DNA of 64,000 bases from Thalassobium sp. R2A62 (GCF_000161835.1 NZ_GG697169.2:1-64000), one strand, 5' to 3'. Shown: positions 1 to 9,107, numbered from the stretch's first letter. Translations and numbers: made by a program. Notes: generated from the letters alone by a model not told the origin.

Positions 1-1277
1 AGATGACCGCCAGCGGCATGCAGTCGAAATTCTCGCTGAATGCGCAAAGATTGTCTGTGGCGGGCGAAGGCGCGTTCATGGCGCTGTTGGAAAAGCGCAA
101 AAAGATGCTGGCCGCCGAGGGGCTGTTTGACGAGGGGCGCAAGAAGCCGCTGCCCTATCTGCCCGACATTATTGGGGTTGTGACATCAACCCAAGGCGTG
201 GTGATCCGCGATATTTTGCACCGTCTGCGCGACCGTTTCCCGCGCAAGGTTCTGGTTTGGCCTGTGGCCGTCCAAGGGCAATCGTCCAAGGACCAAGTCG
301 CGGCTGCCATCGCAGGTTTTAATGCGCTGACACCTGGTGGAGCATTGCCGCGCCCTGATTTGATCATTGTCGCACGTGGCGGTGGATCGATCGAAGATCT
401 GTGGAGCTTTAACGAAGAGGTGGTCGCACGGGCGGCGGCGGCCAGTGATATCCCGCTGATCTCGGCGGTGGGCCACGAAACTGACACGACGCTGATTGAT
501 TTTGTGTCGGATAAACGCGCGCCGACACCGACGGCTGCGGCAGAGTTGGCTGTGCCTGTCCGGCTGGATCTGTTGGCATGGGTTAGCGAGCAAGAGGCCC
601 GTCTGAAACGCGCGCTGTCCCAAGGGGTCGCGCAGCGTGAGCAACGGTTGCGTGATTTGGCGCGGGCGCTACCCAATCTCGAGAGCCTTCTGGCCAATCC
701 GCGGCAACGCTATGACATCACAAGCCAGCGAATGACCGATGCCCTGCTGCGCGCGGCACAGTTGAAGCGGCAAAAATTGACAGAAACCAGCGGTGCGTTG
801 CGCCCGTCGGTTTTGACCAATCGCACCCAAAACGAACGGCGGCGCGTGAACGATCTTGGGCGGCAACTGGCCCCCAGCTTGGCCCGTACGTTGACCCGCC
901 CGACGGACCGTTTGAGCAATTTGGCTGCACGTTTGACCACACGAAACCCATCTGCGCAGCTAGACCGGCAACGGGCCGATCTGGATCGTCTGAGCCAGAG
1001 GTTCGCAACCCGCGGTCAAAACCAGCTAGAGACCGCGCGGCAAAAGCTTGATGCGCTCGAGCGGGTGCGCAATTCGGTCGGGTATAAACAAACGCTGAAA
1101 CGCGGTTATGCGGTGGTGCGCGGTGACGGCGCGCCAGTGACGACCGCCAAAGCGGCCAAGGCGGCAAGCAGTCTAGAGATTGAATTCCAAGACGGGACGG
1201 TGAGCCCGAGCGGTGCATCAAGCAAGCCTGCGAAAAAGCCAAAACCAGAGCCGCCCGAGCAGGGAAGCCTGCTGTAG
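1..1277 (+). CDS. xseA: Exodeoxyribonuclease VII large subunit, 5' end outside window
   Basis: This is the C-terminal part (about 424 residues) of the large subunit of exonuclease VII, which with XseB degrades single-stranded DNA to acid-soluble oligonucleotides in the cytoplasm. The family signature GVVTSTQGVVIRDIL is followed by VARGGGSIEDLWSFNEE and VGHETDTTLIDFVSD, then a long Arg/Gln-rich helical arm and the closing LKRGYAVVRGDG motif. The N-terminal OB-fold (about 100 residues) is missing, so the first in-window ATG at base 3 is probably internal. The C-terminus ends in a Lys/Pro tail. The frame is intact. Confidence 0.95.
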   Translation, partial: MTASGMQSKFSLNAQRLSVAGEGAFMALLEKRKKMLAAEGLFDEGRKKPLPYLPDIIGVVTSTQGVVIRDILHRLRDRFPRKVLVWPVAVQGQSSKDQVAAAIAGFNALTPGGALPRPDLIIVARGGGSIEDLWSFNEEVVARAAAASDIPLISAVGHETDTTLIDFVSDKRAPTPTAAAELAVPVRLDLLAWVSEQEARLKRALSQGVAQREQRLRDLARALPNLESLLANPRQRYDITSQRMTDALLRAAQLKRQKLTETSGALRPSVLTNRTQNERRRVNDLGRQLAPSLARTLTRPTDRLSNLAARLTTRNPSAQLDRQRADLDRLSQRFATRGQNQLETARQKLDALERVRNSVGYKQTLKRGYAVVRGDGAPVTTAKAAKAASSLEIEFQDGTVSPSGASSKPAKKPKPEPPEQGSLL

Positions 1278-1309
1278 CGCCGATGTTCAGTGGGTTGCGG
1301 ATTTGTGGC

Positions 1310-1714
1310 CTAAACGCCGACGTTGGGGCCCAAGCACAACAACGGATCTGACGTCGGCTTGGCCTCGTAGAGTGCGTTGCTGTCCGCGTCGTTCCGGTAT
1401 TTTGCGTCCAACCGACCCTCGCGTTCGTACATGTCCCAGCATTGTGGGTCGCCGCCGCCTTCGTAGACGAAACAGATGCTTTGCTCTTGAGGATACTAAA
1501 CACCGTCTTCGCATTCGGCGACGTCTTGGCCTTTGACAAAGGACCATGTGACACGTCGGTTTTCCCGGTAGCGTTCGGCCCCATAAGGCACACCGTCGAC
1601 AAGATAACGCAGGGTTTTTCCGGTGCCGAAGGCGTCGAATTCTTCGGCGGTCATGGGAGCGTCTGCAACAGCGGGGCTGGCCAAGACACTCAAGGCGAGG
1701 ATCAGGTGTTTTAT
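1310..1714 (-). pseudogene. Small secreted protein gene with lost start and nonsense codon
   Basis: Read on the minus strand, the frame from 1714 gives a typical signal peptide (KHLILALSVLASPAVADA) followed by a conserved-looking domain (TAEEFDAFGTGKTLRYLVDG) and ends at a TAG at 1310-1312, about 134 codons. Two lesions are visible: the expected start codon is ATA (1712-1714) instead of ATG, and codon 1496-1498 is TAG where the flanking sequence (EDGV-stop-YPQEQS) suggests Trp TGG. Both fit G-to-A changes. A TTG at 1691-1693 could start a shorter 65-residue product. I do not recognise a named family. It lies between xseA and fdsB, convergent with xseA. Confidence 0.6.
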
Positions 1715-1892
1715 GTGTCGAGTTTGCCAGAGGTGGGGGCGTCTGACCAGTCACGGGTTTCCGATTGGCGTCATGTGGAGCCTCAACAGCGGTCCGCGCA
1801 ACGCATCCGCCAAGGATTGTGTCGCTTTTGGCGTGGGCGAAGGGGCGGGTGCTGGGCTAGGTTGGCTGTGAAGTAGAAAAAGGGCTGTCGGC

Positions 1893-3578
1893 ATGGCACT
1901 GGACGAACGCAAAGGTGTTTGGAAATCGGGCAAGGGCAAAGGACGCACGGGACCAAAGGGTCGCGCGTTGTTGGACGGCCCATGGGAAGAGGTCCGCACG
2001 CTGTTGGGGGATCGCCCACGCCGCAGCGATTTGTTGATTGAATTCCTACACTTGATCCAAGGCGCCTATGGCCATCTGAGCGCTGCGCATCTGCGCGCCT
2101 TGGCCGAAGAGATGCGGATGAGCATGGCAGAGGTCTATGAGATCGCGACGTTCTACGCGCATTTCGACGTGGTCAAAGAAGACGAGGCACCGCCGCCTGC
2201 ATTGACCATTCGGGTTTGCGACTCGCTGTCGTGCGAATTGGCAGGTGCTCAGCAGCTCAAAGCCGCACTTGAGGACGGATTGGACGCCTCCGAGGTTCGC
2301 GTATTGCGCGCGCCTTGCATGGGGCGCTGTGACACGGCCCCTGTTTTAGAGCTGGGCCACGCCCATATCGACAACGCCACCGTGGAAAAAGTCGAAGCTG
2401 CGATTGCTGCGGGTGACACCCATGCGCATATCCCTGACTACGAGACGTTTGACGCCTACGTGGCCGAAGGTGGCTATGCCGCGCTGAAAGATTTGCGCGC
2501 GGATGGCAACTGGGAAGACGTGCAGGACAAAATCCTCGCTTCTGGCTTGCGCGGTTTGGGCGGTGCTGGATTCCCATCTGGTAAAAAATGGGGCTTTGTC
2601 CGTGCAAACGCAGGACCGCGCTATCTGGCGGTCAACGGCGACGAGGGCGAGCCGGGTACATTCAAAGACCGCTATTACCTAGAGCGCGTCCCGCATCAAT
2701 TCCTCGAGGGGATGTTGATCGCAGCGTGGGCGGTCGAGGCCGAGACCTGTTTCATCTACATGCGCGACGAATACCCTGCGGTTTTGCATATTCTGGCAGA
2801 GGAAATCAAAGCGCTCGAGGCGGCTGGTATTGTCGAAGAAGGCTATATTGATCTGCGTCGCGGCGCGGGTGCCTATATCTGCGGCGAAGAATCCGCGATG
2901 ATTGAGAGCATTGAGGGCAAACGCGGCATGCCACGTCACCGTCCGCCGTTTGTGGCGCAGGTCGGTGTCTTTGGTCAACCAACGCTGGTGCACAACATTG
3001 AAACACTGCATTGGGTCAGCCGGATTTGCCGCGAAGGTCCAGAGATTTTGAGTAGCGTCGAACACAATGGCCGCAAAGGTCTGCGCAGCTATTCTGTGTC
3101 GGGTCGCATCGCCAAACCAGGTGTGTTTTTGCTGCCCGCAGGATCGACGATCACCGAGATCATTGAAGCGGCAGGCGGCATGGCCGAGGGTCATGTGTTC
3201 AAAGCCTACCAGCCGGGTGGTCCATCATCGGGCCTGTTGCCTGCGTCTATCAATGATGTGCCGCTTGATTTCGACACGCTTCAGCCGCTGGGGACGTTTA
3301 TCGGCTCGGCTGCCGTTGTGGTTTTGTCTGATCAGGACCGTGCACGCGATGCTGCATTAAACATGCTGCGGTTCTTTGAGGACGAAAGCTGTGGCCAATG
3401 TACGCCGTGCCGCGTGGGCTGTGAAAAGGCCGTCAAGTTGATGCAGGCGGATGCATGGGACCAAGAGCTGTTGACGGATTTGTCGACGGCGATGGTTGAT
3501 GCGTCGATTTGTGGTTTGGGACAAGCTGCCCCAAATCCGATCAAGATGGTTATGACCCACTTTAAAGACGAGATATGA
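1893..3578 (+). CDS. fdsB: NAD-dependent formate dehydrogenase beta subunit (NuoE-NuoF fusion)
   Basis: The 561-residue protein joins a NuoE-like thioredoxin-fold [2Fe-2S] domain (about residues 30-160; Cys pairs in RVCDSLSC and APCMGRC) to a NuoF-like flavoprotein domain. FMN/NADH motifs GLRGLGGAGFPSGKKW and GAGAYICGEESAMIESIEG are present, and near the C-terminus SCGQCTPCRVGC plus a later Cys (ASICGLG) bind a [4Fe-4S] cluster. It passes electrons from the molybdenum alpha subunit to NAD+. The ATGA overlap with the next gene shows tight coupling. No fdsA, fdsG, fdsD or fdhD lies next to it, although these usually cluster together. A start at ATG 1893 gives a typical length. Confidence 0.88.
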   Translation: MALDERKGVWKSGKGKGRTGPKGRALLDGPWEEVRTLLGDRPRRSDLLIEFLHLIQGAYGHLSAAHLRALAEEMRMSMAEVYEIATFYAHFDVVKEDEAPPPALTIRVCDSLSCELAGAQQLKAALEDGLDASEVRVLRAPCMGRCDTAPVLELGHAHIDNATVEKVEAAIAAGDTHAHIPDYETFDAYVAEGGYAALKDLRADGNWEDVQDKILASGLRGLGGAGFPSGKKWGFVRANAGPRYLAVNGDEGEPGTFKDRYYLERVPHQFLEGMLIAAWAVEAETCFIYMRDEYPAVLHILAEEIKALEAAGIVEEGYIDLRRGAGAYICGEESAMIESIEGKRGMPRHRPPFVAQVGVFGQPTLVHNIETLHWVSRICREGPEILSSVEHNGRKGLRSYSVSGRIAKPGVFLLPAGSTITEIIEAAGGMAEGHVFKAYQPGGPSSGLLPASINDVPLDFDTLQPLGTFIGSAAVVVLSDQDRARDAALNMLRFFEDESCGQCTPCRVGCEKAVKLMQADAWDQELLTDLSTAMVDASICGLGQAAPNPIKMVMTHFKDEI

Positions 3579-4204
3579 GCGACCTCTCACTGGCTCTGAC
3601 ATTGCTCGGAGCCAGTTTGAGTGCGGCATTGGCTTATTTGCCAATGACGGTGCGGGCGCCATCGATCCTGAGATCCGTGTTCAAAACGGTGCCTGTAGCG
3701 CTGTTGGCTGTCATCGCGTGGTGGCAGGGGGGCTCTTGGGTCTTGGTCGCGGCCTTTGTGGCCAGCGCCATGGGCGATTTGGCATTGTCGCGTGACGGAA
3801 AAATCGCGTTTCTCACCGGAATGATCAGCTTTGCCGTGGCGCATCTGGCCTATCTCGTGGTGTTCCTGCCGTTCTATGGAGGGGTGACGGTGTGGGCCTT
3901 TGTGCTCGTGGCGTTGACAGGTGTCATGGCGATCGCCATGTGGCGCAACGCAGGCGAATTACGCGGGCCGATTTTGGGCTACATCGCATTGATTTGCGTG
4001 ATGGGGATCGTGGCCTTTGGCGTTGTCGGCGTGGCATGGGTGCCAGTGGCTGCTGCGTTTTTCATCGTGTCAGATGCCATGATCGCGGTGCATATGTTCA
4101 TGTGGCAACCGCGTGTGCGTGGCATTGAGGTGCTGCCACCGGCGATCTGGGTCACGTATATGGCCGCACAGCTCCTGTTTTTGGTGGCCTTTGTGGCGGT
4201 TTAG
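3575..4204 (+). CDS. YhhN/TMEM86-family membrane protein (lysoplasmalogenase-like)
   Basis: A 209-residue, highly hydrophobic protein with about eight predicted membrane segments and no signal peptide. The spacing of small and aromatic residues, AFVASAMGDLALS in the first half and FFIVSDAMIAVHMFMW near the end, fits the YhhN family, whose eukaryotic TMEM86 members hydrolyse the vinyl-ether bond of lysoplasmalogens. The bacterial substrate is unproven. It starts at 3575 within the ATGA that ends fdsB, so it is cotranslated with it. ftsY follows 71 bases downstream. Confidence 0.75.
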   Translation: MSDLSLALTLLGASLSAALAYLPMTVRAPSILRSVFKTVPVALLAVIAWWQGGSWVLVAAFVASAMGDLALSRDGKIAFLTGMISFAVAHLAYLVVFLPFYGGVTVWAFVLVALTGVMAIAMWRNAGELRGPILGYIALICVMGIVAFGVVGVAWVPVAAAFFIVSDAMIAVHMFMWQPRVRGIEVLPPAIWVTYMAAQLLFLVAFVAV

Positions 4205-4275
4205 GGCGTCTGGGCCTTTTATTGCTGCCGATTGCCGATTAGGTCTGAGAGAACAATTTCAGCGAAAGCACCGGC

Positions 4276-6000
4276 ATGGCATTCTTCAAAAAACTCAAAG
4301 AACGTTTGTTCAAATCCTCGTCTAAGATTAAGGAAGGGTTGGACGCGATCGTCGAAGAGGGTGGTGTTGAAGAAGAGCTGGTGGTGGATACGGCCGCGCA
4401 AGAGGCCGAAGCGGAACGCGTTGAGGCTGAACGTGTTGCGGCCGAGCAGGCAGAGGCTGCGCGCATTGAAGCAGAGCGTGTTGAAGCCGAACGCTTAGAG
4501 GCCGTACGTGTAGAGGCGGAGCGGATCGAAGCCGAGCGGTTAGAGGCGGAGCAGGTTGAGCGCGCGCGCTTAGGGGCGGAACGCGCAGCGGCCCAAGCCG
4601 CAGAGGAAGCGGCCCGTGATGCCGCCGAAGCCGAAGCAGAAGCCGCACGGATCAAACAAGAAGAATTGGCTGCAGCGACCGCATTGGCCGAGCAACAAGC
4701 CGCCGAAGCCGCCGCTGCTGCTGCCGCGGCAGAAGAAGCAGATCGGGCCGCCCAAGAGGCTGCTGCCGCCGAAGCCGCACGTTTGGCCCAAGAGGCCGCA
4801 GATCGTGCGGCGTCTGAAGCGGCAGCCGAAGCTGCACGCCAAGAGGCAGACGCCGCACGCCAAGCAGAGGCAGATGCGCGCGCCGCCCAAGAGGCCGCAG
4901 GTCGCGCAGCATCTGAAGCCGCTGCCGAAGTTGCACGCCAAGAGGCCGAAGCTGCCCGTCAAGCGGACGCGGCTGCTGCAGCAGCTGCGGCGCAAGCAGA
5001 GGCGCAAGCCGCTGCCGAAGTGGCTCAAGAACCGGTGGCCGCTGTGCCGCTGTCTGAACGCGCGCCAATTGCTGCGGCATTGACGGAAGAGCCCAGCGAA
5101 GAGACCGCCAAAAAACCCGGCTTTTTCGGGCGGATGTTGGGACGCGGCGAAAAGAAAACAGTCGTGCGCCGTGCGCTGGATGACGACATGCTCGAGAGCC
5201 TCGAGGAATTGTTGATCACTGCCGACATGGGTGTGCATACGGCGCTACGTGTGACGGCGAATATGGCCGAGGGACGCTTTGGCAAAAAGCTGTCGGTGGA
5301 CGAAATCAAAGAGCTGCTTGCGTCGGAAGTCACCCGTATTATGGAACCCGTCGCCAAGCCAATGCCGCTATATGCCAAGAAACCGCAGGTGGTTTTGGTT
5401 GTGGGCGTGAACGGTTCGGGCAAGACAACAACCATCGGCAAACTGGCCAGCCAGTTCCGCGCTGCAGGCAAGTCCGTGGTGATCGCAGCGGGCGATACGT
5501 TTCGTGCCGCTGCAGTTGAGCAGTTGCAAGTTTGGGGCGACCGCGCCGGTGTGCCGGTTCTGACCGCCCCCGAAGGGTCGGACCCTGCCAGCCTCGCGTT
5601 TGATGCGATGACACAGGCCGAGGCGGATGGCGCAGATCTGTTGATGATCGACACGGCTGGGCGTCTGCAAAACCGCGCCGATCTGATGGAAGAGTTGGCC
5701 AAGATTGTCCGTGTAATCCGCAAGAAAGATCCCGAAGCGCCGCACAACACATTGTTGGTGCTGGATGCGACAACGGGTCAAAACGCGCTGTCACAGGTCA
5801 AGACGTTCCAAGAGCTGGCGGATGTTTCGGGCCTTGTGATGACCAAGCTTGATGGCACAGCCAAGGGTGGCGTTCTCGTGGCGCTGGCTGACAAATTCGG
5901 CCTGCCTATTCACGCGATTGGCGTGGGCGAACAGATTGACGATCTCGCACCCTTCGATCCCGAAGACTTTGCCGCGGCCCTGACAGGTCTGAACCGCTAG
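4276..6000 (+). CDS. ftsY: Signal recognition particle receptor FtsY with very long Ala/Glu-rich A domain
   Basis: FtsY is the membrane-associated SRP receptor GTPase that docks ribosome-nascent chains with the Sec translocon. The C-terminal NG domain (about residues 270-574) is complete: G1 [17 protein letters not shown] near residue 375, [15 protein letters not shown]3 [10 protein letters not shown]4 [10 protein letters not shown] and a closing GLNR. The first 270 residues are an unusually long low-complexity arm of Ala, Glu, Arg and Gln repeats ([20 protein letters not shown] type), a probable charged helix or coiled coil used for membrane association. The repetitive DNA here creates long spurious frames on the other strand. 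Confidence 0.97.
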   Translation: MAFFKKLKERLFKSSSKIKEGLDAIVEEGGVEEELVVDTAAQEAEAERVEAERVAAEQAEAARIEAERVEAERLEAVRVEAERIEAERLEAEQVERARLGAERAAAQAAEEAARDAAEAEAEAARIKQEELAAATALAEQQAAEAAAAAAAAEEADRAAQEAAAAEAARLAQEAADRAASEAAAEAARQEADAARQAEADARAAQEAAGRAASEAAAEVARQEAEAARQADAAAAAAAAQAEAQAAAEVAQEPVAAVPLSERAPIAAALTEEPSEETAKKPGFFGRMLGRGEKKTVVRRALDDDMLESLEELLITADMGVHTALRVTANMAEGRFGKKLSVDEIKELLASEVTRIMEPVAKPMPLYAKKPQVVLVVGVNGSGKTTTIGKLASQFRAAGKSVVIAAGDTFRAAAVEQLQVWGDRAGVPVLTAPEGSDPASLAFDAMTQAEADGADLLMIDTAGRLQNRADLMEELAKIVRVIRKKDPEAPHNTLLVLDATTGQNALSQVKTFQELADVSGLVMTKLDGTAKGGVLVALADKFGLPIHAIGVGEQIDDLAPFDPEDFAAALTGLNR

Positions 6001-6110
6001 ATGCCTCACATCCCCAATAATTTCGGGGGGCGGGGGCGGATGGCCCCTAGGTTTGAAGTATCCTAAGCGATTGGCTGATCTCACTAGAAGGTACGGCGGC
6101 CGGTCACCGG

Positions 6111-6968
6111 GTGGCGCTGGTCCTTGCGCTTGCTGCGGCTGTTTTGCACGCGGTGTTTGGGGCGCTGCAAAAGGGGCGATATGATCCGTGGTTGGCGCGC
6201 GGGACCGTCGATTTTTGCTATAGCGCGATTGCTGCACCCTTGGCCTTGTTTGTAGTGCCGTGGCCCGAGCCGCATATGTGGCTGATCTTTGCGGGCGCCT
6301 ATGTGATCCACGTTTGCTATAAATTGCTACAGGCGTGGGCCTATACCAAGGGGGCCTATACGGTCGTCTATCCGGTGGTGCGCGGAACAGGGCCCCTGTT
6401 TGCCGTCATTGGCGCTGGCATCATTTTCAGCGAGACTTTTTCAAGTGTTCAGTGGATGGGCGTGGCCGTGCTGTTGGCCGGTATCTTTGGTTTGGCTGTC
6501 TACAATCTAGCGACGATCACGGCGGATCGCGACACGCTGGTGTCAGCGTTGGGGTTGGCTGTGCTGACCGGTCTTTTTGTGGCTCTTTATACGACCTATG
6601 ATGCCTACGGCATTCGCGCCACGGCTGACCCGCTGACGTTTCTGGCGTGGTTCTTTTTCCTCGATGGATTGGGCGTGATGCCGGGGATCGCATGGATGCA
6701 CTATCGGCGCATGGCGCAAAAGCCTGAACTGGTGCCGCTGTTTCGATTGGGTGTCATAGGCGGCGTCACCGCGATGGCATCGTTCGGATCGATTATGTTG
6801 GCCACACGGCTGGACCAAGTCGGCGAAGCGGCCGTGCTGCGCGAGACCTCGACCGTCTTTGCCGCAATAATTGGCTGGGTCTTCTTGAAAGAGACAGTCG
6901 GCCCCCGCAGATTAGGTTTGATGGCTTTGATCGCAGTTGGGGCTGTCATTGTAGAACTGGGCGGGTAA
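6111..6968 (+). CDS. EamA-type drug/metabolite transporter
   Basis: A 285-residue integral membrane protein with about ten hydrophobic segments in two homologous halves, as in the DMT superfamily. The second half holds the typical EamA ending LRETSTVFAAIIGWVFLKETVGPRRLGLMALIAVGAVIVE. Substrate cannot be told from sequence. GTG at 6111 is the only start giving a complete first helix (ALVLALAAAVLHAVFGALQKG). It sits between ftsY and yciB, with only 9 bases to yciB, so the two are probably one transcript. Confidence 0.85.
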   Translation: MALVLALAAAVLHAVFGALQKGRYDPWLARGTVDFCYSAIAAPLALFVVPWPEPHMWLIFAGAYVIHVCYKLLQAWAYTKGAYTVVYPVVRGTGPLFAVIGAGIIFSETFSSVQWMGVAVLLAGIFGLAVYNLATITADRDTLVSALGLAVLTGLFVALYTTYDAYGIRATADPLTFLAWFFFLDGLGVMPGIAWMHYRRMAQKPELVPLFRLGVIGGVTAMASFGSIMLATRLDQVGEAAVLRETSTVFAAIIGWVFLKETVGPRRLGLMALIAVGAVIVELGG

Positions 6969-6977
6969 AAGGACATC

Positions 6978-7583
6978 ATGGCACAAAAAGAAATCAACCC
7001 GATCCTCAAGCAAGTCCTCGAACTGGGGCCAACGCTTGTCTTTTTCCTGATCTATCTGCGCATCCGCGACAACGTATATACGTGGGGCGGGACCGAGTAT
7101 TCGGGGTTCACTGTCGCAACGATCGTGTTCGTGCCGATCCTATTGGCCGCGATGGGGATTTTGTGGTTCCTGACCGGTAAGCTGAGCCGGATGCAAATAT
7201 TCACCGCTTTTATGGTGATCTTTTTTGGGGCGCTCACGGCCTATTTTAATGACGAGCGGTTTTTCAAGATGAAGACTACGCTGGTCTATGGCGTTTTTGC
7301 AGTGATCCTAGGAATTGGATTGCTGCGTGGGCGGTCGTATCTAGCCTATGTCATGGCCGAGTTCATGCCAATGCAAGACGAAGGCTGGATGATCCTGACC
7401 AAGCGTTTGGCGTTGATGTTTGCGGGGCTGGCCATCGCGAACGAACTGATCTGGCGCAACCTGTCGACGGATCTATGGGTCAAGATCGAGACCTTTGGAT
7501 TTCCTATCGCGCTGTTTGCGTTTTTGTGGCTTCAGATTGTTGGATTGCAGAAATACCTGATCGAAGAGCCGAGCAAAGACTAA
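6978..7583 (+). CDS. yciB: Inner membrane-spanning protein YciB (septation protein A family)
   Basis: A 201-residue protein with about six membrane segments. LELGPTLVFFLIYLR near the N-terminus, LTAYFNDERFFKMKTTLVYG in the middle and FAGLAIANELIWRNLSTDLWVKIETFG near the end are hallmarks of the YciB/IspZ family, implicated in septation and envelope integrity. The RBS-like sequence AAAGGACATC precedes ATG 6978. It is the last gene of the ftsY group. The sequence after its stop turns abruptly AT-rich. Confidence 0.92.
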   Translation: MAQKEINPILKQVLELGPTLVFFLIYLRIRDNVYTWGGTEYSGFTVATIVFVPILLAAMGILWFLTGKLSRMQIFTAFMVIFFGALTAYFNDERFFKMKTTLVYGVFAVILGIGLLRGRSYLAYVMAEFMPMQDEGWMILTKRLALMFAGLAIANELIWRNLSTDLWVKIETFGFPIALFAFLWLQIVGLQKYLIEEPSKD

Positions 7584-7602
7584 CGCCACCCAAGAAAGAG
7601 CA

Positions 7603-7869
7603 TTAGGACCGCCACACATGGATTGCTGACCAAGTAGCAAGAGAAATAAGTAGTAGGCATGAAAAAATGGCTATGTAGCTAGCCCATGTTGAAATTGTGT
7701 TTATCCGTTCAAAGTATGCTTGATAGTCAACATATCGCCTTGGCTGTTCAAAGCTTGATCCAAGCAATGGAGAAAGCATAGATGCAAATAGTATGGTTGC
7801 AGTGACGGAAGCTAGAAGTGAGATGTGAAGAACCCAAAAGAGTGCGCGTGTTGTGTTTGGATAAATCAT
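7603..7869 (-). CDS. Small two-helix membrane protein, unknown function
   Basis: An 88-residue frame starting ATG at 7869 with two clear hydrophobic stretches (WVLHISLLASVTATILFASML and YIAIFSCLLLISLATW). No family is recognised. It starts 12 bases after the stop of the frameshifted membrane gene at 7882-8260 on the same strand, so the two look like a small operon. Base composition is clearly lower in GC than yciB and gst, pointing to acquired DNA. Confidence 0.5.
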   Translation of the reverse strand: MIYPNTTRALFWVLHISLLASVTATILFASMLSPLLGSSFEQPRRYVDYQAYFERINTISTWASYIAIFSCLLLISLATWSAIHVWRS

Positions 7870-7881
7870 CGCGCCATAGCG

Positions 7882-8260
7882 TTATTGTAACCAAGCTACG
7901 ATAGCAAATAACAACAACACTAGAACAAAAATTGTTGCGTAGTTTCCTGAGAACGTAACGTAGTATGTGTCATGGTAGGCAGGCTCAGAGCGCTCCGCTT
8001 GATGCAAAAAAAACCATTACTTGAGCAAAGCTGATTACGGTGATTACAGCATATGTTGCAGTCGCAATAGCAAACAATGAAAATGGAGGCCAACTCCGAA
8101 ACTGCGCGACCAAGGGTAGGACAACTAGCGCAAACAGGTAGATGAATTTTGTGTCAAAGAGCATTCCTTTTGACGTAGCTTGTCCTGTTTCTCGCAGTAT
8201 TTGACGAACGCCGCCCCTGCGTTTCTTGGGGGTTCCCCTTGGCGGTTTCTTCTGCGGCAA
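7882..8260 (-). pseudogene. Small membrane protein gene, frameshifted in an 8-A tract
   Basis: The open frame from 8260 (TTG; ATG 8164 is an alternative start) encodes two hydrophobic segments and stops at 7985. If one base is removed from the A8 run at 8006-8013, the frame continues as FLHQAERSEPAYHDTYYV plus a third hydrophobic helix (TIFVLVLLLFAIVAWL) to a TAA at 7882-7884. The extension reads as genuine membrane-protein sequence, so the A8 run is likely a frameshift or a variable homopolymer. No family is recognised. The segment YHDTYYV also occurs in CtaD of this window (helix-X region); whether that is chance is unclear. Confidence 0.5.
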
Positions 8261-8325
8261 ACGTTAACCACTTGTCTTGCAACATATAAAAACCCCACCC
8301 TTTGGCGCGTGCAATCTCACGCGCT
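8160..8325 (-). pseudogene. C-terminal remnant of a plasmid-type replication initiator
   Basis: Just after the gst stop on the minus strand, an overlapping frame reads KAREIARAKGWGFYMLQDKW and LTFAAEETAKG, and after a one-base shift GEPPRNAGAAFVKYCEKQ. This resembles the tail of alphaproteobacterial plasmid replication initiators (a Trp-rich helix, then PP-N-x-AAF-x-x-FC). It has no start, is frameshifted and overlaps the first codons of the neighbouring small membrane gene. The family assignment rests on remembered motif pattern only. Confidence 0.35.
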
Positions 8326-9012
8326 TTTAAACAGTTTGTCCTGCGCGCCCTTGTCGGATTTGAAATCTCCGCGCAGGTCGGCGTGGACTGCGCGGCCACG
8401 GATCACCGCGGGGCGCGCTGACACTTGATCCAACCAGCGTTTCATGTGGGGTTTGTCATCCAGCGTTTGCTGCTGTCCTTCCCACAATAATGCCCAGCCC
8501 CAGACTGACATATCGGCAATGGAATATTCATCGCCTGCCACAAATTCGTTGTTCGCCAGTTGCCGGTCCAGCACGCCGTATAGCCGAGCCGTCTCGCTGC
8601 GATAGCGGTCTTTGGCGTAGGCCAGGTCGTTGGGCGGATCCATCGCGGGTGCGTATTTCAAAAAGTGGTGCGCTTGGCCTGCCATTGGTCCCAGACCACC
8701 CATTTGCCACATCAGCCACTGATCAACCGCGATGCGTTTGCGTTCTGTGCTGCCGCCGAACTGGCCGGTTTTGCGCGCAAGGTATTGCAGGATTGCGCCG
8801 CTCTCAAACATCGAGATGGGTGCGCCGTCCGGGCCGTCGGGATCGGTGATCGCAGGCATCCGGTTGTTGGGCGAAATCTTGAGAAACTCAGGGGTGAACT
8901 GGTCGCCTTTGCCGATGTTGATCAGGTTGACGCGGTAGTCGAGCCCCATCTCTTCGAGGGCGATTGTCGCCTTCCATCCGTTGGGGGTCGGCCAGAAATA
9001 GAGATCGATCAT
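8317..9012 (-). CDS. Glutathione S-transferase family protein (YfcG/Ure2p-like)
   Basis: A 231-residue cytosolic protein with an N-terminal thioredoxin-fold domain (MIDLYFWPTPNGWKATIALEE; NNRMPAITDPDG with the cis-Pro; FESGAILQYLA for glutathione gamma-glutamyl binding) and a C-terminal all-helical domain (SIADMSVWGWALLWEG). The order fits the YfcG/Ure2p-like group, often disulfide reductases or detoxification enzymes. It is divergent from the metZ riboswitch region. Start ATG 9012 matches the family. The last codons abut a foreign remnant, but the protein looks full length. Confidence 0.9.
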   Translation of the reverse strand: MIDLYFWPTPNGWKATIALEEMGLDYRVNLINIGKGDQFTPEFLKISPNNRMPAITDPDGPDGAPISMFESGAILQYLARKTGQFGGSTERKRIAVDQWLMWQMGGLGPMAGQAHHFLKYAPAMDPPNDLAYAKDRYRSETARLYGVLDRQLANNEFVAGDEYSIADMSVWGWALLWEGQQQTLDDKPHMKRWLDQVSARPAVIRGRAVHADLRGDFKSDKGAQDKLFKSA

Positions 9013-9107
9013 TGCGTACGCTCCTGAAGTATCACGTTAGAATGACGGATAGCGCCAAAGTTGCAAGGGCAGGTCTTGACCGCTTTGCAGGTGCGGCATA
9101 AACAAAC

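Noticed and set aside
718-1602. 294-codon minus-strand ORF overlapping xseA
   Set aside because: Mostly antisense of xseA; the real minus-strand signal is limited to 1310-1714 in another frame.
4570-5238. Cys/Gly-rich minus-strand ORF in the FtsY arm
   Set aside because: Produced by reading the Ala/Glu repeat DNA backwards; the low-complexity Cys pattern is an artefact.
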